Part shown: in pieces, positions 8,371 through 19,675 of the stretch
How positions within the stretch are numbered: the stretch's first letter is position 1
Layout of the letters: each line of letters starts with the position of its first letter
Origin: Micromonospora carbonacea
GTDB lineage: Bacteria; Actinomycetota; Actinomycetes; Mycobacteriales; Micromonosporaceae
Direction of reading: 5' to 3'
Length of the DNA stretch: 64,000 nucleotides
NCBI RefSeq assembly: GCF_014205165.1
Contig: NZ_JACHMZ010000001.1
Span: 4,756,501-4,820,500 of the forward strand
The notes under the pieces: model-generated
What the model saw: only the letters and a program-made list of their open reading frames with translations
Told to the model about the DNA's origin: nothing
Databases searched by the model: none
Position numbers and translations under genes: made by a program

Positions 8371-9320
8371 CCATCGAGGCGCTGCCCGCCAACCAGCCCG
8401 ACACGTTCTACCGGGGCGCCGGCCGGATCGCGCGGTTCCGCGACGCGCCGGCGCTGCCCGACCGCCCCGAGGACTGGGTGGGCTCCGTGACCAGCCGGTT
8501 CGGGCTCGCCCCGGCCGGGCTGTCCACCCTGCCCGACGGGCGGGTGCTCGCCGAGGCCGTCGCCGCCGACCCGCGCTGGTGGCTCGGCCCGCGCCGCACC
8601 GACACCGGCGTGCTGGTGAAGCTGCTCGACGCCGGCCAGCGGCTGCCGCTGCACGTGCACCCCGACCGCCGCTTCGCCACCGCGCACCTGGCCTCCCCCT
8701 ACGGGAAGACCGAGGCGTGGGTGATCGTCTCCGCGCGCCCCGACGCGTACGTCCACCTGGGGTTCGCCCGCGACGTCGCCGCCGACGAGCTGGCCGGCTG
8801 GGTCGCCGGCCAGCAGGTCGACCGGATGCTCGCCGCCACCAACCGGGTCCCGGTGGCGGCCGGCGACGCGATCCTCTGCCCGGCCGGGCTGCCGCACGCG
8901 ATCGGCGACGGCATCCTGATGGTCGAGGTCCAGGAGCCGACCGACTACTCGGTGCTCCTGGAATACGAGGGCTTCGGCCTGACCGAGGGGCACCTGGGCC
9001 TCGGCTACGACCTGGCCCTGGACTGCGTCGACCGGGGCGCGTGGACGCCTGCGCGCCTCGCCGGGCTGCGGGGCGCCGGGGCGCGGCTGCTGCCCGAGGC
9101 CGCCGACGAGTTCTTCGCCGCCGACCGGGTGCGCGGCGGCGACCGCCTGGCGCAGGGCTTCGCGGTCCTGGTCGTGGTGGCCGGCGCGGGGCGGCTCACC
9201 GGCGAGCGGGACGACCTGCCGGTGCGCCGGGGCGACACGCTGCTGGTCCCCCACGCCGCCGGGCCGCTGCGGCTCGACGGCGCGGTCGAGGCGATCCGCC
9301 TGGCGGCACCCGCCGCCTGA
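8367..9320 (+). CDS. manA: Type I mannose-6-phosphate isomerase-like protein
   Basis: 317 aa cupin metalloenzyme interconverting mannose-6-phosphate and fructose-6-phosphate. Zinc-site residues are visible in LPLHVHPD and GKTEAW, and a second cupin stretch reads CPAGLPHAIGDG. It is shorter than the E. coli enzyme but matches the short bacterial class. It overlaps the kinase stop as ATGA and is the last gene of the operon, followed at once by a strong hairpin terminator. In context it would feed an epimeric hexose phosphate into the kinase/aldolase steps. Confidence 0.85.
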   Translation: MTIEALPANQPDTFYRGAGRIARFRDAPALPDRPEDWVGSVTSRFGLAPAGLSTLPDGRVLAEAVAADPRWWLGPRRTDTGVLVKLLDAGQRLPLHVHPDRRFATAHLASPYGKTEAWVIVSARPDAYVHLGFARDVAADELAGWVAGQQVDRMLAATNRVPVAAGDAILCPAGLPHAIGDGILMVEVQEPTDYSVLLEYEGFGLTEGHLGLGYDLALDCVDRGAWTPARLAGLRGAGARLLPEAADEFFAADRVRGGDRLAQGFAVLVVVAGAGRLTGERDDLPVRRGDTLLVPHAAGPLRLDGAVEAIRLAAPAA

Positions 9321-9358
9321 GCCGCGCCGCAGCGACGCCAGCCCCGTTGCGGCGCGGC
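9321..9358. terminator. Bidirectional hairpin terminator after manA and yoeB
   Basis: GCCGCGCCGCA (9321-9331) pairs perfectly with TGCGGCGCGGC (9348-9358) across a 16-base loop, followed by TTGTT on the plus strand. It begins at the first base after the manA stop and ends four bases before the last codon of the convergent toxin gene, so it probably ends transcription from both sides. Confidence 0.8.
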
Positions 9359-9362
9359 TTGT

Positions 9363-9617
9363 TCACTCGTAGTGGTAGCGGCACTGCGCAATCTGCACGG
9401 TGTCGTCGACGATCCGATACACCAGGCGGTGTTCCTGGTCGATGCGTCTCGACCAGAATCCCGACCAGTTGCCCCGGAGTTGCTCCGGCTTCCCGATGCC
9501 CTGGTGGCCGTTGCGCCGGATCTCCTCGATCAGGGTGTTCACCCGCTTGAGCATCGGGCGGTCCCGCTGCCAGGCCTGGTAGTCCTCCCACCCTCGGCTG
9601 GCGAACTGGACCTTCAC
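9363..9617 (-). CDS. yoeB: Txe/YoeB-family mRNA interferase toxin
   Basis: 84 aa ribosome-dependent endoribonuclease toxin with the RelE fold. YoeB hallmarks are present: GKPEQLRGNWSGFWSRRI with catalytic Glu and Arg, EHRLVYRI, and the C-terminal CRYHYE carrying the catalytic His. E. coli YoeB is 84 aa and ends in HY; here one Glu follows. The start overlaps the antitoxin stop by 4 bases (ATGA), the usual coupling that keeps antitoxin in excess. It cleaves mRNA in the ribosomal A site when the antitoxin is lost. Confidence 0.95.
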   Translation of the reverse strand: MKVQFASRGWEDYQAWQRDRPMLKRVNTLIEEIRRNGHQGIGKPEQLRGNWSGFWSRRIDQEHRLVYRIVDDTVQIAQCRYHYE

Positions 9618-9898
9618 GCCGCCGACGCCTCACCTGCACTGGCATCGGGGTCGATCAGGTCGTGCATCTCCCCGCCCCCGTTGCGCAGCTCTTCGACGGC
9701 CTCGTTCAGGCGGCGCGCGTTGGCGGGGCTGGCCATCAGGTACGCCGTCTCCTTCAGCGACTCGTACTCACGCAGCGAGATGATGACGGCGGCCTCACGA
9801 CCCGACCGGGTGACGACCACCTCCTCGGCGTCGTCCACCACATGGTCGAGCAGCTTGGCGAGGTTCTGCCGGACCTCCGAGTAGGGGACCATGCGCAT
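9614..9898 (-). CDS. yefM: Phd/YefM-family antitoxin
   Basis: 94 aa antitoxin with N-terminal DNA-binding Phd/YefM fold (MVPYSEVRQNLAKLLDHV) and a C-terminal acidic, probably disordered toxin-binding tail (ELRNGGGEMHDLIDPD). ATG at 9898 is chosen because AGGGAGG lies four bases upstream; ATG at 9892 (MVPYSE) is possible. It neutralises YoeB and represses its own promoter through the palindromes at 9917-9934, 18 bp before the start codon. The toxin gene follows with a 4-base overlap. Confidence 0.94.
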   Translation of the reverse strand: MRMVPYSEVRQNLAKLLDHVVDDAEEVVVTRSGREAAVIISLREYESLKETAYLMASPANARRLNEAVEELRNGGGEMHDLIDPDASAGEASAA

Positions 9899-9916
9899 GA
9901 TGCCTCCCTGGCGTGG

Positions 9917-9934
9917 TGTACAAGAAATTGTACA
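9917..9934. promoter_or_regulatory. YefM-YoeB operator: two TGTACA boxes 12 bp apart
   Basis: TGTACA at 9917-9922 and 9929-9934, centre-to-centre 12 bp, form the symmetrical TGTACAAGAAATTGTACA. The E. coli YefM operator is described as TGTACA-core palindromes (one long, one short repeat) with 12-bp centre spacing, so core and spacing match that precedent. It lies directly upstream of the antitoxin ribosome site and should overlap the promoter or transcription start. Confidence 0.82.
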
Positions 9935-9993
9935 ACGAGGCGGCGAGGTCCGAATCCGTTTGCCGGCCCCACCGGGCTCCCCTACCCTTTCCT

Positions 9994-10155
9994 CCGGCAC
10001 CTCCCGGTGCGCAGGCAACGGCTACTTCCGCTTCCAACGGGGAGACGCGGGTTCGAATCCCGCCACCGCCGCTCGGCGGTGTCGACCAGCGGCCCAGGTC
10101 ACCTTGGCCCGCGAGGGCCAGTCGCCGTCGCCGATTTGATCTCGGGAGGCGTCGG
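9994..10155 (+). ncRNA. YrlA-like Y RNA candidate, copy 1 (permuted tRNA-like module)
   Basis: The ends form a closing stem: CCGGCACCTCCCG (9994-10006) with CGGGAGGCGTCGG (10143-10155), 12 of 13 paired. Inside, tRNA parts occur in permuted order. T arm: GCGGG-TTCGAAT-CCCGC (10047-10063). Acceptor stem closed by a loop: CACCGCC-GCTC-GGCGGTG (10064-10081). TC at tRNA positions 8-9. D arm: GACC-AGCGGCCCA-GGTC plus A (10084-10101). An extra hairpin, TGGCCC-GCGA-GGGCCA, follows (10105-10120). Bacterial YrlA RNAs are known to join an Ro60-binding stem to a tRNA-mimicking module, and the Ro60 homologue starts downstream at 10345. Exact ends and expression are inferred. Confidence 0.78.
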
Positions 10156-10308
10156 CACGCCGCACACCCGGTGCGCAGGCAACGGTTACTTCTCGGATCC
10201 GCGGGTTGGGGGTTCGAGTCCCCCGCACGCCCCGGCGTGCTAGCTCAACCGGAAAGAGCAGCGGGCACAAGTCCGTCGCCGACTTCGGTCTCGGGTGTGC
10301 GGTGTGCC
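10154..10308 (+). ncRNA. YrlA-like Y RNA candidate, copy 2 (permuted tRNA-like module)
   Basis: The closing stem is 17 bp with one G-U: GGCACGCCGCACACCCG (10154-10170) with CGGGTGTGCGGTGTGCC (10292-10308). T arm: GGGGG-TTCGAGT-CCCCC (10208-10224). Looped acceptor: GCACGCC/GGCGTGC (10225-10240). TA at positions 8-9. Canonical D arm GCTC-AACCGGAAA-GAGC-A (10243-10260). Short hairpin CGGGC-ACAA-GTCCG (10262-10275). It shares the block GGTGCGCAGGCAACGG, followed by TACTTC, with copy 1, as well as GTCGCCG and TCTCGGG on the 3' side. No anticodon arm separates D and T arms as in a normal tRNA. It abuts copy 1 and ends 36 bases before the rsr start codon. Confidence 0.8.
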
Positions 10309-10344
10309 GGCGGCTCCCCGCCTTCGACCGACACGGGGGACGTG

Positions 10345-11895
10345 ATGGCCAGGTTCAACCTCAAGCTGCGCCGGCACCGGCCCGGGGCCGACCGCCCGGC
10401 CGCCAAGGCCATGACCGCCGAGGGCGCGCCGGGGTTCCTGCGCGGGCAGCGGGCCGAGCTGTTCCTGCTCGCGGTGTCCAACATGGTCGGCGCCGACACC
10501 TTCTACGAGGCCGCCGCCGACCGGGACGCCCGGTTCCGTGGGCTGGTCGCCGCCGTCGCGGTCGCCGACCCCGACTGGTTCGCGCGGTTCGTGCCGTGGC
10601 TGCGCACCGGCGCGCTGCTGCGCTCGGCGTCCGTGGTGGCCGCGCTGGAGGGCGCCCGGGCGCAGGTCGCGGCCGGGGTGCCCGGCTCCCGGGCGGTCGT
10701 GGGGGCGGCGTTGCAGCGCGCCGACGAGCCGGGCGAGGCGCTGGCGTACTGGCTGGGCCGCTACGGCCGGGCCCTGCCGAAGCCCGTCAAGCGGGGCGTC
10801 GCCGACGCCGTCGTGCGGCTCTACCACGAGCGCAGCCTGCTCAGGTACGACTCCGAGGGCGACGCCGTGCGGTTCGGCGACGTCATCGAGCTGACCCATC
10901 CGGTCGCGCGGGACGAGCGGCAGGGCGACCTGTTCCGGCACGCCCTCGACCGGCGGCACAAGCGCGACAACCCGCTGCCGGAGTCGCTGACCGTGCTGGC
11001 GGCCCGGGCCGGGCTGATGGCCCTGCCCGTGCAGCGGCGACAGGAGGTCACCGACCCGGCGGTGCTCGGCGCGGCCGGCATGAGCTGGGAGGCGCTCGCC
11101 GGCTGGCGGCAGGCCCCCATGGACGCCGCCGCCTGGGAGGCGATCATCCCGACCATGGGCTACCTGGCGCTGCTGCGCAACCTGCGCAACTTCGACCAGG
11201 CCGGCGTCGGCGACGCGGTCGCCGAGGCGGTGGCGGCGAAGCTGTCCGACCCGGGCGAGGTCGCGCGCTCGCGCGTGCTGCCGATGCGCTTCCTGTCGGC
11301 CTACAACGCCGCGCCGAGCCTGCGGTGGGCGTACCCGCTGGAGCGGGCGTTGCAGCAGGCGCTGGCGAACGTGCCCGCCCTGGACGGCCGCACCCTGATC
11401 CTGATCGACACGTCGGGGTCGATGAACAGCACGTTCAGCCGGGACGGCACGCTGCGCTGCTGGGACGCGGCGACCGTGTTCGGTCTCGCGCTGGCCGCCC
11501 GCGCCCGGGACGCGACGGTGGTGTCGTTCTCCCACGCCAGCCGGGTGTTCCCGGCCGTGACGGGCGAGTCGGTGCTGGCGGCGGTGCGCCGGTTCCGCGA
11601 GGGCGGCTACTTCTACGGCGGCGGCACCCAGACCGAGCAGGCGATCCGGCGGCACTACGCCGGGCACGACCGGGTGGTCGTCCTCACCGACGAGCAGGCG
11701 CACTGGCACGGCGCGCCCGACGTCACGGGCGCGGTGCCGGCCCACGTGCCGACGTACACCTGGAACCTGGTCGGCTACCGGGTCGGGCACGCGCCGACGG
11801 GCGGCAACCGGCACACGTTCGGCGGCCTGTCCGACGCCGCGTTCGCGATGATCCCCCTCGTCGAGGCCGGGTCCCACGACCGGTGGCCGTTCTGA
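10345..11895 (+). CDS. rsr: Ro60 homologue Rsr (TROVE domain and von Willebrand A domain)
   Basis: 516 aa ring-shaped RNA-binding protein. An N-terminal TROVE HEAT-repeat ring (residues ~25-340; GFLRGQRAELFLLAVSNMV, LRNLRNFDQAGV) is followed by a vWA domain with MIDAS motif LIDTSGSM. ATG at 10345 follows GGGGGA; GTG three bases earlier is possible. Bacterial Rsr proteins bind Y RNAs and, in Deinococcus and Salmonella, tether ribonucleases such as PNPase for structured-RNA decay. Here two Y RNA candidates lie immediately upstream in the same orientation. No RtcB ligase or RtcA cyclase is in the window, although these often accompany rsr elsewhere. Confidence 0.92.
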   Translation: MARFNLKLRRHRPGADRPAAKAMTAEGAPGFLRGQRAELFLLAVSNMVGADTFYEAAADRDARFRGLVAAVAVADPDWFARFVPWLRTGALLRSASVVAALEGARAQVAAGVPGSRAVVGAALQRADEPGEALAYWLGRYGRALPKPVKRGVADAVVRLYHERSLLRYDSEGDAVRFGDVIELTHPVARDERQGDLFRHALDRRHKRDNPLPESLTVLAARAGLMALPVQRRQEVTDPAVLGAAGMSWEALAGWRQAPMDAAAWEAIIPTMGYLALLRNLRNFDQAGVGDAVAEAVAAKLSDPGEVARSRVLPMRFLSAYNAAPSLRWAYPLERALQQALANVPALDGRTLILIDTSGSMNSTFSRDGTLRCWDAATVFGLALAARARDATVVSFSHASRVFPAVTGESVLAAVRRFREGGYFYGGGTQTEQAIRRHYAGHDRVVVLTDEQAHWHGAPDVTGAVPAHVPTYTWNLVGYRVGHAPTGGNRHTFGGLSDAAFAMIPLVEAGSHDRWPF

Positions 11896-11911
11896 CGGCC
11901 CCGACGACGGG

Positions 11912-11949
11912 CGGGCCCCGGTCGATCGTCAGCGATCGGCCGGGGCCCG
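11912..11949. terminator. Hairpin terminator between convergent rsr and katG
   Basis: CGGGCCCCGG (11912-11921) pairs with CCGGGGCCCG (11940-11949). The stem continues inside as CGATCG (11923-11928) with CGATCG (11933-11938), giving about 16 bp. It lies in the 71-bp gap between the converging stops. No U-tract, as is common for actinomycete hairpin terminators. Confidence 0.75.
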
Positions 11950-11966
11950 TCGGTTGAAGCGGCGGA

Positions 11967-14760
<2,794 letters not shown>

Positions 14761-14814
14761 CCGACTCAACCCACACATTTCGCCACCGGCGGGGTCACGG
14801 ACCCTCACCCCGAA

Positions 14815-14892
14815 CGGGATCGTGCCCGATCGGGAACGAGTGGGGTGGTTCCGGCCAGGAGGCCACTCGTTCCGCGATCGGGCACGATCCCG
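14815..14892 (-). terminator. Long near-perfect hairpin downstream of SGNH hydrolase gene
   Basis: A 29-base arm beginning CGGGATCGTGCCCGATCGGG (14815-14843) is complementary to 14863-14892 with a single bulged G; the loop is 19 bases. It lies 56 bases past the stop of the SGNH-lectin gene and upstream of the furA promoter, so it could insulate furA from read-through. No U-tract follows on either strand. Confidence 0.65.
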
Positions 14893-14947
14893 CCCGCACC
14901 GCACACCCGCCGGGCTGCCCTCCCCCGAAGGCCGCCCGGCCGTCACG

Positions 14948-16146
<1,199 letters not shown>

Positions 16147-16166
<20 letters not shown>

Positions 16167-17484
16167 GCGTCGGCGCGGGCGGCGTGCCGGAGCCGAGGAA
16201 GCCGAAGGTCGTCGAGCCGGCGGCGGCGAGCGACCCGTTGTAGGAGACGTTGCGCACGGTCGCCGTCGAGCCGCTGGTGCTCAGGGTGCCGTTCCAGACC
16301 TGGCTGATGCTCTGCCCGCCGCCGAGGTCCAGGCGGACGGTCCATCCGTTGATGGCGGCGCTGCCGGCGGTCACGGTGACCTCGCCCTGGAAGCCGCCGG
16401 ACCACGAGCCGACGGTGCGGTAGGTCGCCGTGCAGGCGGCACCCGAGGGCGGCGGGGTGGTCGTCGGCGGCGGGGGGCTCGTCGGCGGGCCCGTGGGCGG
16501 CGGCGTGCTGGTGGGCGGGGTGGTGGGCGGCGACGTCGGCACGCCCGGCGGCACCAGCGGGCAGGTGGAGTTGTAGCGCGAGACGCCGGTGCTGTCCGCC
16601 AGCGGGCAGAGGAACTGCGTGTACCGCGTGTCGTTGTCCAGGAAGATCTTGAGCCAGGGGATCAGGATCCGCATCTCGGTGGGGTTCGGCCGGGTGAACG
16701 AGAGGTGGTCGTTGCCGGCCAGCTCCGCCCAGGCGTGCTCCACGGAGGCGGGCAGCGTGTTGTAGATGCCCTGCACGTACGACGGCGTGACCGTGCCGTC
16801 GTTCTGCCCGGAGATGAGCATCGTGGGCACCTTGGTGGTGGACATGTTCAGGCTGTTGCCGGGCGCGCCGGGCGCGAGACCGACGGCGGTCTTCAGCGAG
16901 GGCCGGCGCAGCGCCGCCATGAGCGTCCCGGCCCCGCCCGCGGAGTGGCCCATGACGCTCAGCCGGTTGGGGTCGACCCGGTTGCGCACGGGGCTGGACT
17001 GGGTGAGGTAGTCCAGCGCCGCGAGCAGCTGGGTGGCGCGGGCGTCGGCCCCGTCGTTGCGGCTGTTGGTCTCGATGCCGAGCACCACGAACCCGAAGGA
17101 CGCCAGCCAGGGCCCCATCCAGGCTTCCTCGTTGGCGAACAGCGCGGAATAGCCGGGGACGATCGCCACCGCGCCCCAGGTGCCCAGGCTGGTGTCGGTC
17201 GGGTAGTAGACGTACCCGCCGTTGAAGCCGTTGCCCGGCGGCACGGTCGCCTGCGTCGTGGCGAACGGGCCCCGGCTGGCGGCGACGCTGGCCAGGGTCG
17301 GGTCCGGGCCCCGCTGGTACGGGTTGTCGGCGGCCGACGCCGCGCGCGGCGCGGTCATCGCCATCGTCAGGCCGAGGACCAGCGCGAGCGCGGCCGTCAG
17401 CCACGTGACGATGCGCAGCCGGGGCGCGGATGGCGCACGGCCCCTGACTCTCGGCGTCGAGGGCGCGTCTGCTGGCAGCTCCAC
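16147..17484 (-). CDS. Secreted polyester hydrolase/cutinase (PETase-like) fused to CBM2
   Basis: 445 aa. Signal peptide 1-51 ends RAASA. Catalytic domain (~52-311) matches the actinomycete cutinase/PET-hydrolase family (Thermobifida Cut2 type): NPYQRGPDPT at the mature start, GYSA (oxyanion region), GHSAGG with Ser181, GQNDG with Asp229, GNDH with His260, NDTRYTQFLCP, and a Cys293-Cys308 pair before YNSTCP. A Pro/Thr linker (~312-344) leads to a CBM2 cellulose-binding module (~345-445; Trp-rich, NGWTVRLDLGGG, SFNV-like end). Differences from characterised enzymes: GHSMGG is GHSAGG, and the substrate-cleft Trp-His after TP is absent (APGAPG). ATG follows GAAGGAGG. The natural substrate is probably cutin or another plant polyester; PET activity is speculative. 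Confidence 0.9.
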
Positions 17485-17611
17485 TGGTTCCTCCTTCGAT
17501 CAGGCAAGGCCCGCGTTCGGTGGAGGGGGTGCCCGTCCCTGCCCGTCCCGTGGCGATCCCCGGGTACGGGCATGGACCGCAGCCCCGGCCGACGTGTCGG
17601 GCGAGCTCGCG

Positions 17612-17627
17612 ATGTTATCGCTCACAT
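17612..17627 (-). promoter_or_regulatory. LacI-type operator candidate upstream of cutinase gene
   Basis: ATGTTATCGCTCACAT is a near-palindrome with the CG centre typical of LacI-family operators (compare TGTGAGCGCTCACA). It lies about 128 bp upstream of the cutinase start in an AT-richer patch of the 285-bp gap. No LacI gene is in the window, so the regulator would act from elsewhere. Confidence 0.5.
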
Positions 17628-17769
17628 TACGTCCGTGATTCATGTCGGTCAATTAATCCGCACGGCTGAGCTGCCGGTGACGGTCCGTGGTCGACGGGTC
17701 CGGCGCTGTCGCGCACCCGGCCCGGAGGCGTCGGGCGCCGGTGCGCCGAGGCTGAGCCGGAACGCCCGG

Positions 17770-18639
17770 TCAGCGGCCTCCGCCGGCGTGCCGCCGGGTC
17801 GCGTGCAGCGACGCCAGCAGCCGCAGCCGGTCCGCGTCGGCGCTGCCGGGGTCGGCGGTGAAGACCAGCATGACCGGGCCGGGGTGGCCCGGCAGCGGGT
17901 ACGTGTCCCAGTCCAGCACGATGTCGCCGACCTCCGGTACGCGGAAGGTCTTGGTGCCGCTGACCGATTCGCGCACGTCGTGCCGGGCCCACAACCGGCG
18001 GAACTCGGCGCTGCGGATGCTCAGCTCGCCGACGACGGCGGTGGCGCGCGGGTGGGTGGGGTCGGCGGCGACGGCGACCCGCATCATGCCGATGTAGTCG
18101 AGGGCCTGGCGCTCCCAGTCGGGACAGCTCCGTTGCCCGGTCAGCGCGTCGTCGAACATCAGCAGCAGCATGTTGAGCCGCTCGGGCGGATGTCCGTCCG
18201 GGTCGCCGAGCAGCGCGCGGGCCATCGGATTCCAGGCGAGCAGGTCGAGGTGCCGGCCCAGCACGACCGCCGGGGTGTCCAGCACCCGCAGCAGCCGCCG
18301 GGTGCCCTCCGGCACCCGCTCCGGGCCGTGGTCGCCGCGGGCGGGCACCGGCCGGCGGGCAGCGCGGGCCAGGGTGAACAGGTGCCGGCGTTCCTTCTCG
18401 TCGAGGCCGAGCGCGCCGGCGATCGCGGCCAGCACGTCGTCGGACGGGCGCACCTCGCGGCCCTGCTCCATCCGCTGGTAGTAGTCGGTGCTCAGCCCCG
18501 CCAGCAGGGCCACCTCCTCGCGGCGCAGCCCGGCCACCTTGCGCCGGCCGCCCGGCTCCAGGCCGACGTCGCGCGGGCGCAGCCGGCCGCGCCGGGCGCG
18601 CAGGAAGTCGCCCAGTTCGCGGGCGTACGGATGGCTCAT
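17770..18639 (-). CDS. MmyB-like helix-turn-helix transcriptional regulator
   Basis: 289 aa. N-terminal XRE-type HTH (residues ~8-75; VAGLRREEVALLAGLSTDYYQRMEQGREVRPS) and a C-terminal PAS-like MmyB ligand-binding domain (~110-280) with RLLRVLDTPAVVLGRHLDLLAWNP and LWARHDV, both family signatures. Divergent from an SDR gene 124 bp away. MmyB-like regulators are often found beside SDR genes in actinomycetes, so the SDR is the likely target. The C-terminal domain is reported to bind fatty-acid-like ligands. Confidence 0.92.
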   Translation of the reverse strand: MSHPYARELGDFLRARRGRLRPRDVGLEPGGRRKVAGLRREEVALLAGLSTDYYQRMEQGREVRPSDDVLAAIAGALGLDEKERRHLFTLARAARRPVPARGDHGPERVPEGTRRLLRVLDTPAVVLGRHLDLLAWNPMARALLGDPDGHPPERLNMLLLMFDDALTGQRSCPDWERQALDYIGMMRVAVAADPTHPRATAVVGELSIRSAEFRRLWARHDVRESVSGTKTFRVPEVGDIVLDWDTYPLPGHPGPVMLVFTADPGSADADRLRLLASLHATRRHAGGGR

Positions 18640-18673
18640 GCTGCCAGTGTGGCGCGGCCCGGACCGCCGAGGG

Positions 18674-18690
18674 TAGGTCCGGCGAACCTA
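18674..18690. promoter_or_regulatory. Candidate MmyB-type operator in divergent promoter
   Basis: TAGGT-N7-ACCTA, a perfect 5+5 inverted repeat, in the 124-bp gap between the MmyB-like regulator and the SDR. It lies 35 bases upstream of the regulator start. Position and symmetry are the only support. Confidence 0.45.
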
Positions 18691-18763
18691 GGCAACCGGG
18701 AACGCCGGAGCCGGCCCGCGCCGCGCCTAGCGTCTGCCGCACCGACGCTTCGAGGAGCCGCAG

Positions 18764-19675
18764 ATGACCGCATGGACCGCCGACCACATCCCCGACCAGC
18801 ACGGCCGGGTCGCCGTCGTGACCGGCGCGAACTCGGGCCTCGGCCTGGTCACCGCCACCGAGCTGGCCCGCCACGGCGCGCGCGTCGTGCTCGCCGTCCG
18901 CGACACCGCCGCCGGCCGGGAGGCAGCCCGCCGCATCGGCGGCGAGACCGAGGTACGCGAGCTAAACCTGGCCTCCCTCGCCTCCGTACGCGCCTTCGCG
19001 GCGAAGTTGGTCGCCGACCACCCGCGCATCGAGCTGCTGGTCAACAACGCCGGAGCGGTGCTGCTCGGCCCCCGCCGCACCTCCGCCGACGGCTTCGAGC
19101 TGCACCTGGCCACCAACCTGCTGGGCCACTTCGCGCTGACCGGGCTGCTGCTGGACAGCCTGGCGGCGGCGCGGCAGGCCCGGGTGGTGAGCCTCAGCTC
19201 GCTCACCCACCGCACCGCGCGCCTGGACTTCGCCGACCTGATGTACGAGCGCGACTACCGGGGCTCCGCCGCCTACGGCCGGTCCAAGCTCGCCACCACG
19301 ATCTTCGGCGTCGAGCTGGACCGGCGGCTGCGCGCCGCCGGGTCGCCGGTCGTCAGCGCGCTGGCCCACCCCGGGCTCAGCCGCACCAACCTGACCCCGC
19401 GCGCCTGGGAGCACCGGGGCCGGGCGGGGCGGGTGATCGCGCGGCTCGGCCTGCTGACGACCCAGTCGGTGGAGCAGGGCGCGCTGCCGCAGTTGCACGC
19501 GGCGACGGCGCCCGGCGTGCGGGGCGGCCAGTTCTTCGGGCCGTCCCGGCTGCGGGAGACGTGGGGGCCGGTCGCCGAGGCCCGGCTCGGCTCCGAGGCC
19601 GCCGACCCGGCGGCCGGCAGACGGCTCTGGGCGGCGGCCGAGGAGCTGACCGGCGTCAGCTACCCGGGGCGGTGA
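18764..19675 (+). CDS. Short-chain dehydrogenase/reductase (SDR)
   Basis: 303 aa classical-fold SDR with TGANSGLG, NNAG and YGRSK motifs. It is paralogous to the SDR at 62-985 (shared ATNLLGHFALTGLLLDSL and LDRRLRAAGSPV stretches). ATG follows CGAGGAG. Divergent from the MmyB-like gene and probably under its control. The last 20 bases overlap the 3' end of the convergent TetR gene. Confidence 0.92.
   Translation: MTAWTADHIPDQHGRVAVVTGANSGLGLVTATELARHGARVVLAVRDTAAGREAARRIGGETEVRELNLASLASVRAFAAKLVADHPRIELLVNNAGAVLLGPRRTSADGFELHLATNLLGHFALTGLLLDSLAAARQARVVSLSSLTHRTARLDFADLMYERDYRGSAAYGRSKLATTIFGVELDRRLRAAGSPVVSALAHPGLSRTNLTPRAWEHRGRAGRVIARLGLLTTQSVEQGALPQLHAATAPGVRGGQFFGPSRLRETWGPVAEARLGSEAADPAAGRRLWAAAEELTGVSYPGR

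Noticed and set aside
9994..10260. Two ordinary tRNA genes upstream of rsr
   Set aside because: T loops and a D arm look canonical, but the order is T arm, looped acceptor, D arm, with no anticodon arm between D and T. Permuted YrlA-type RNAs explain all parts.
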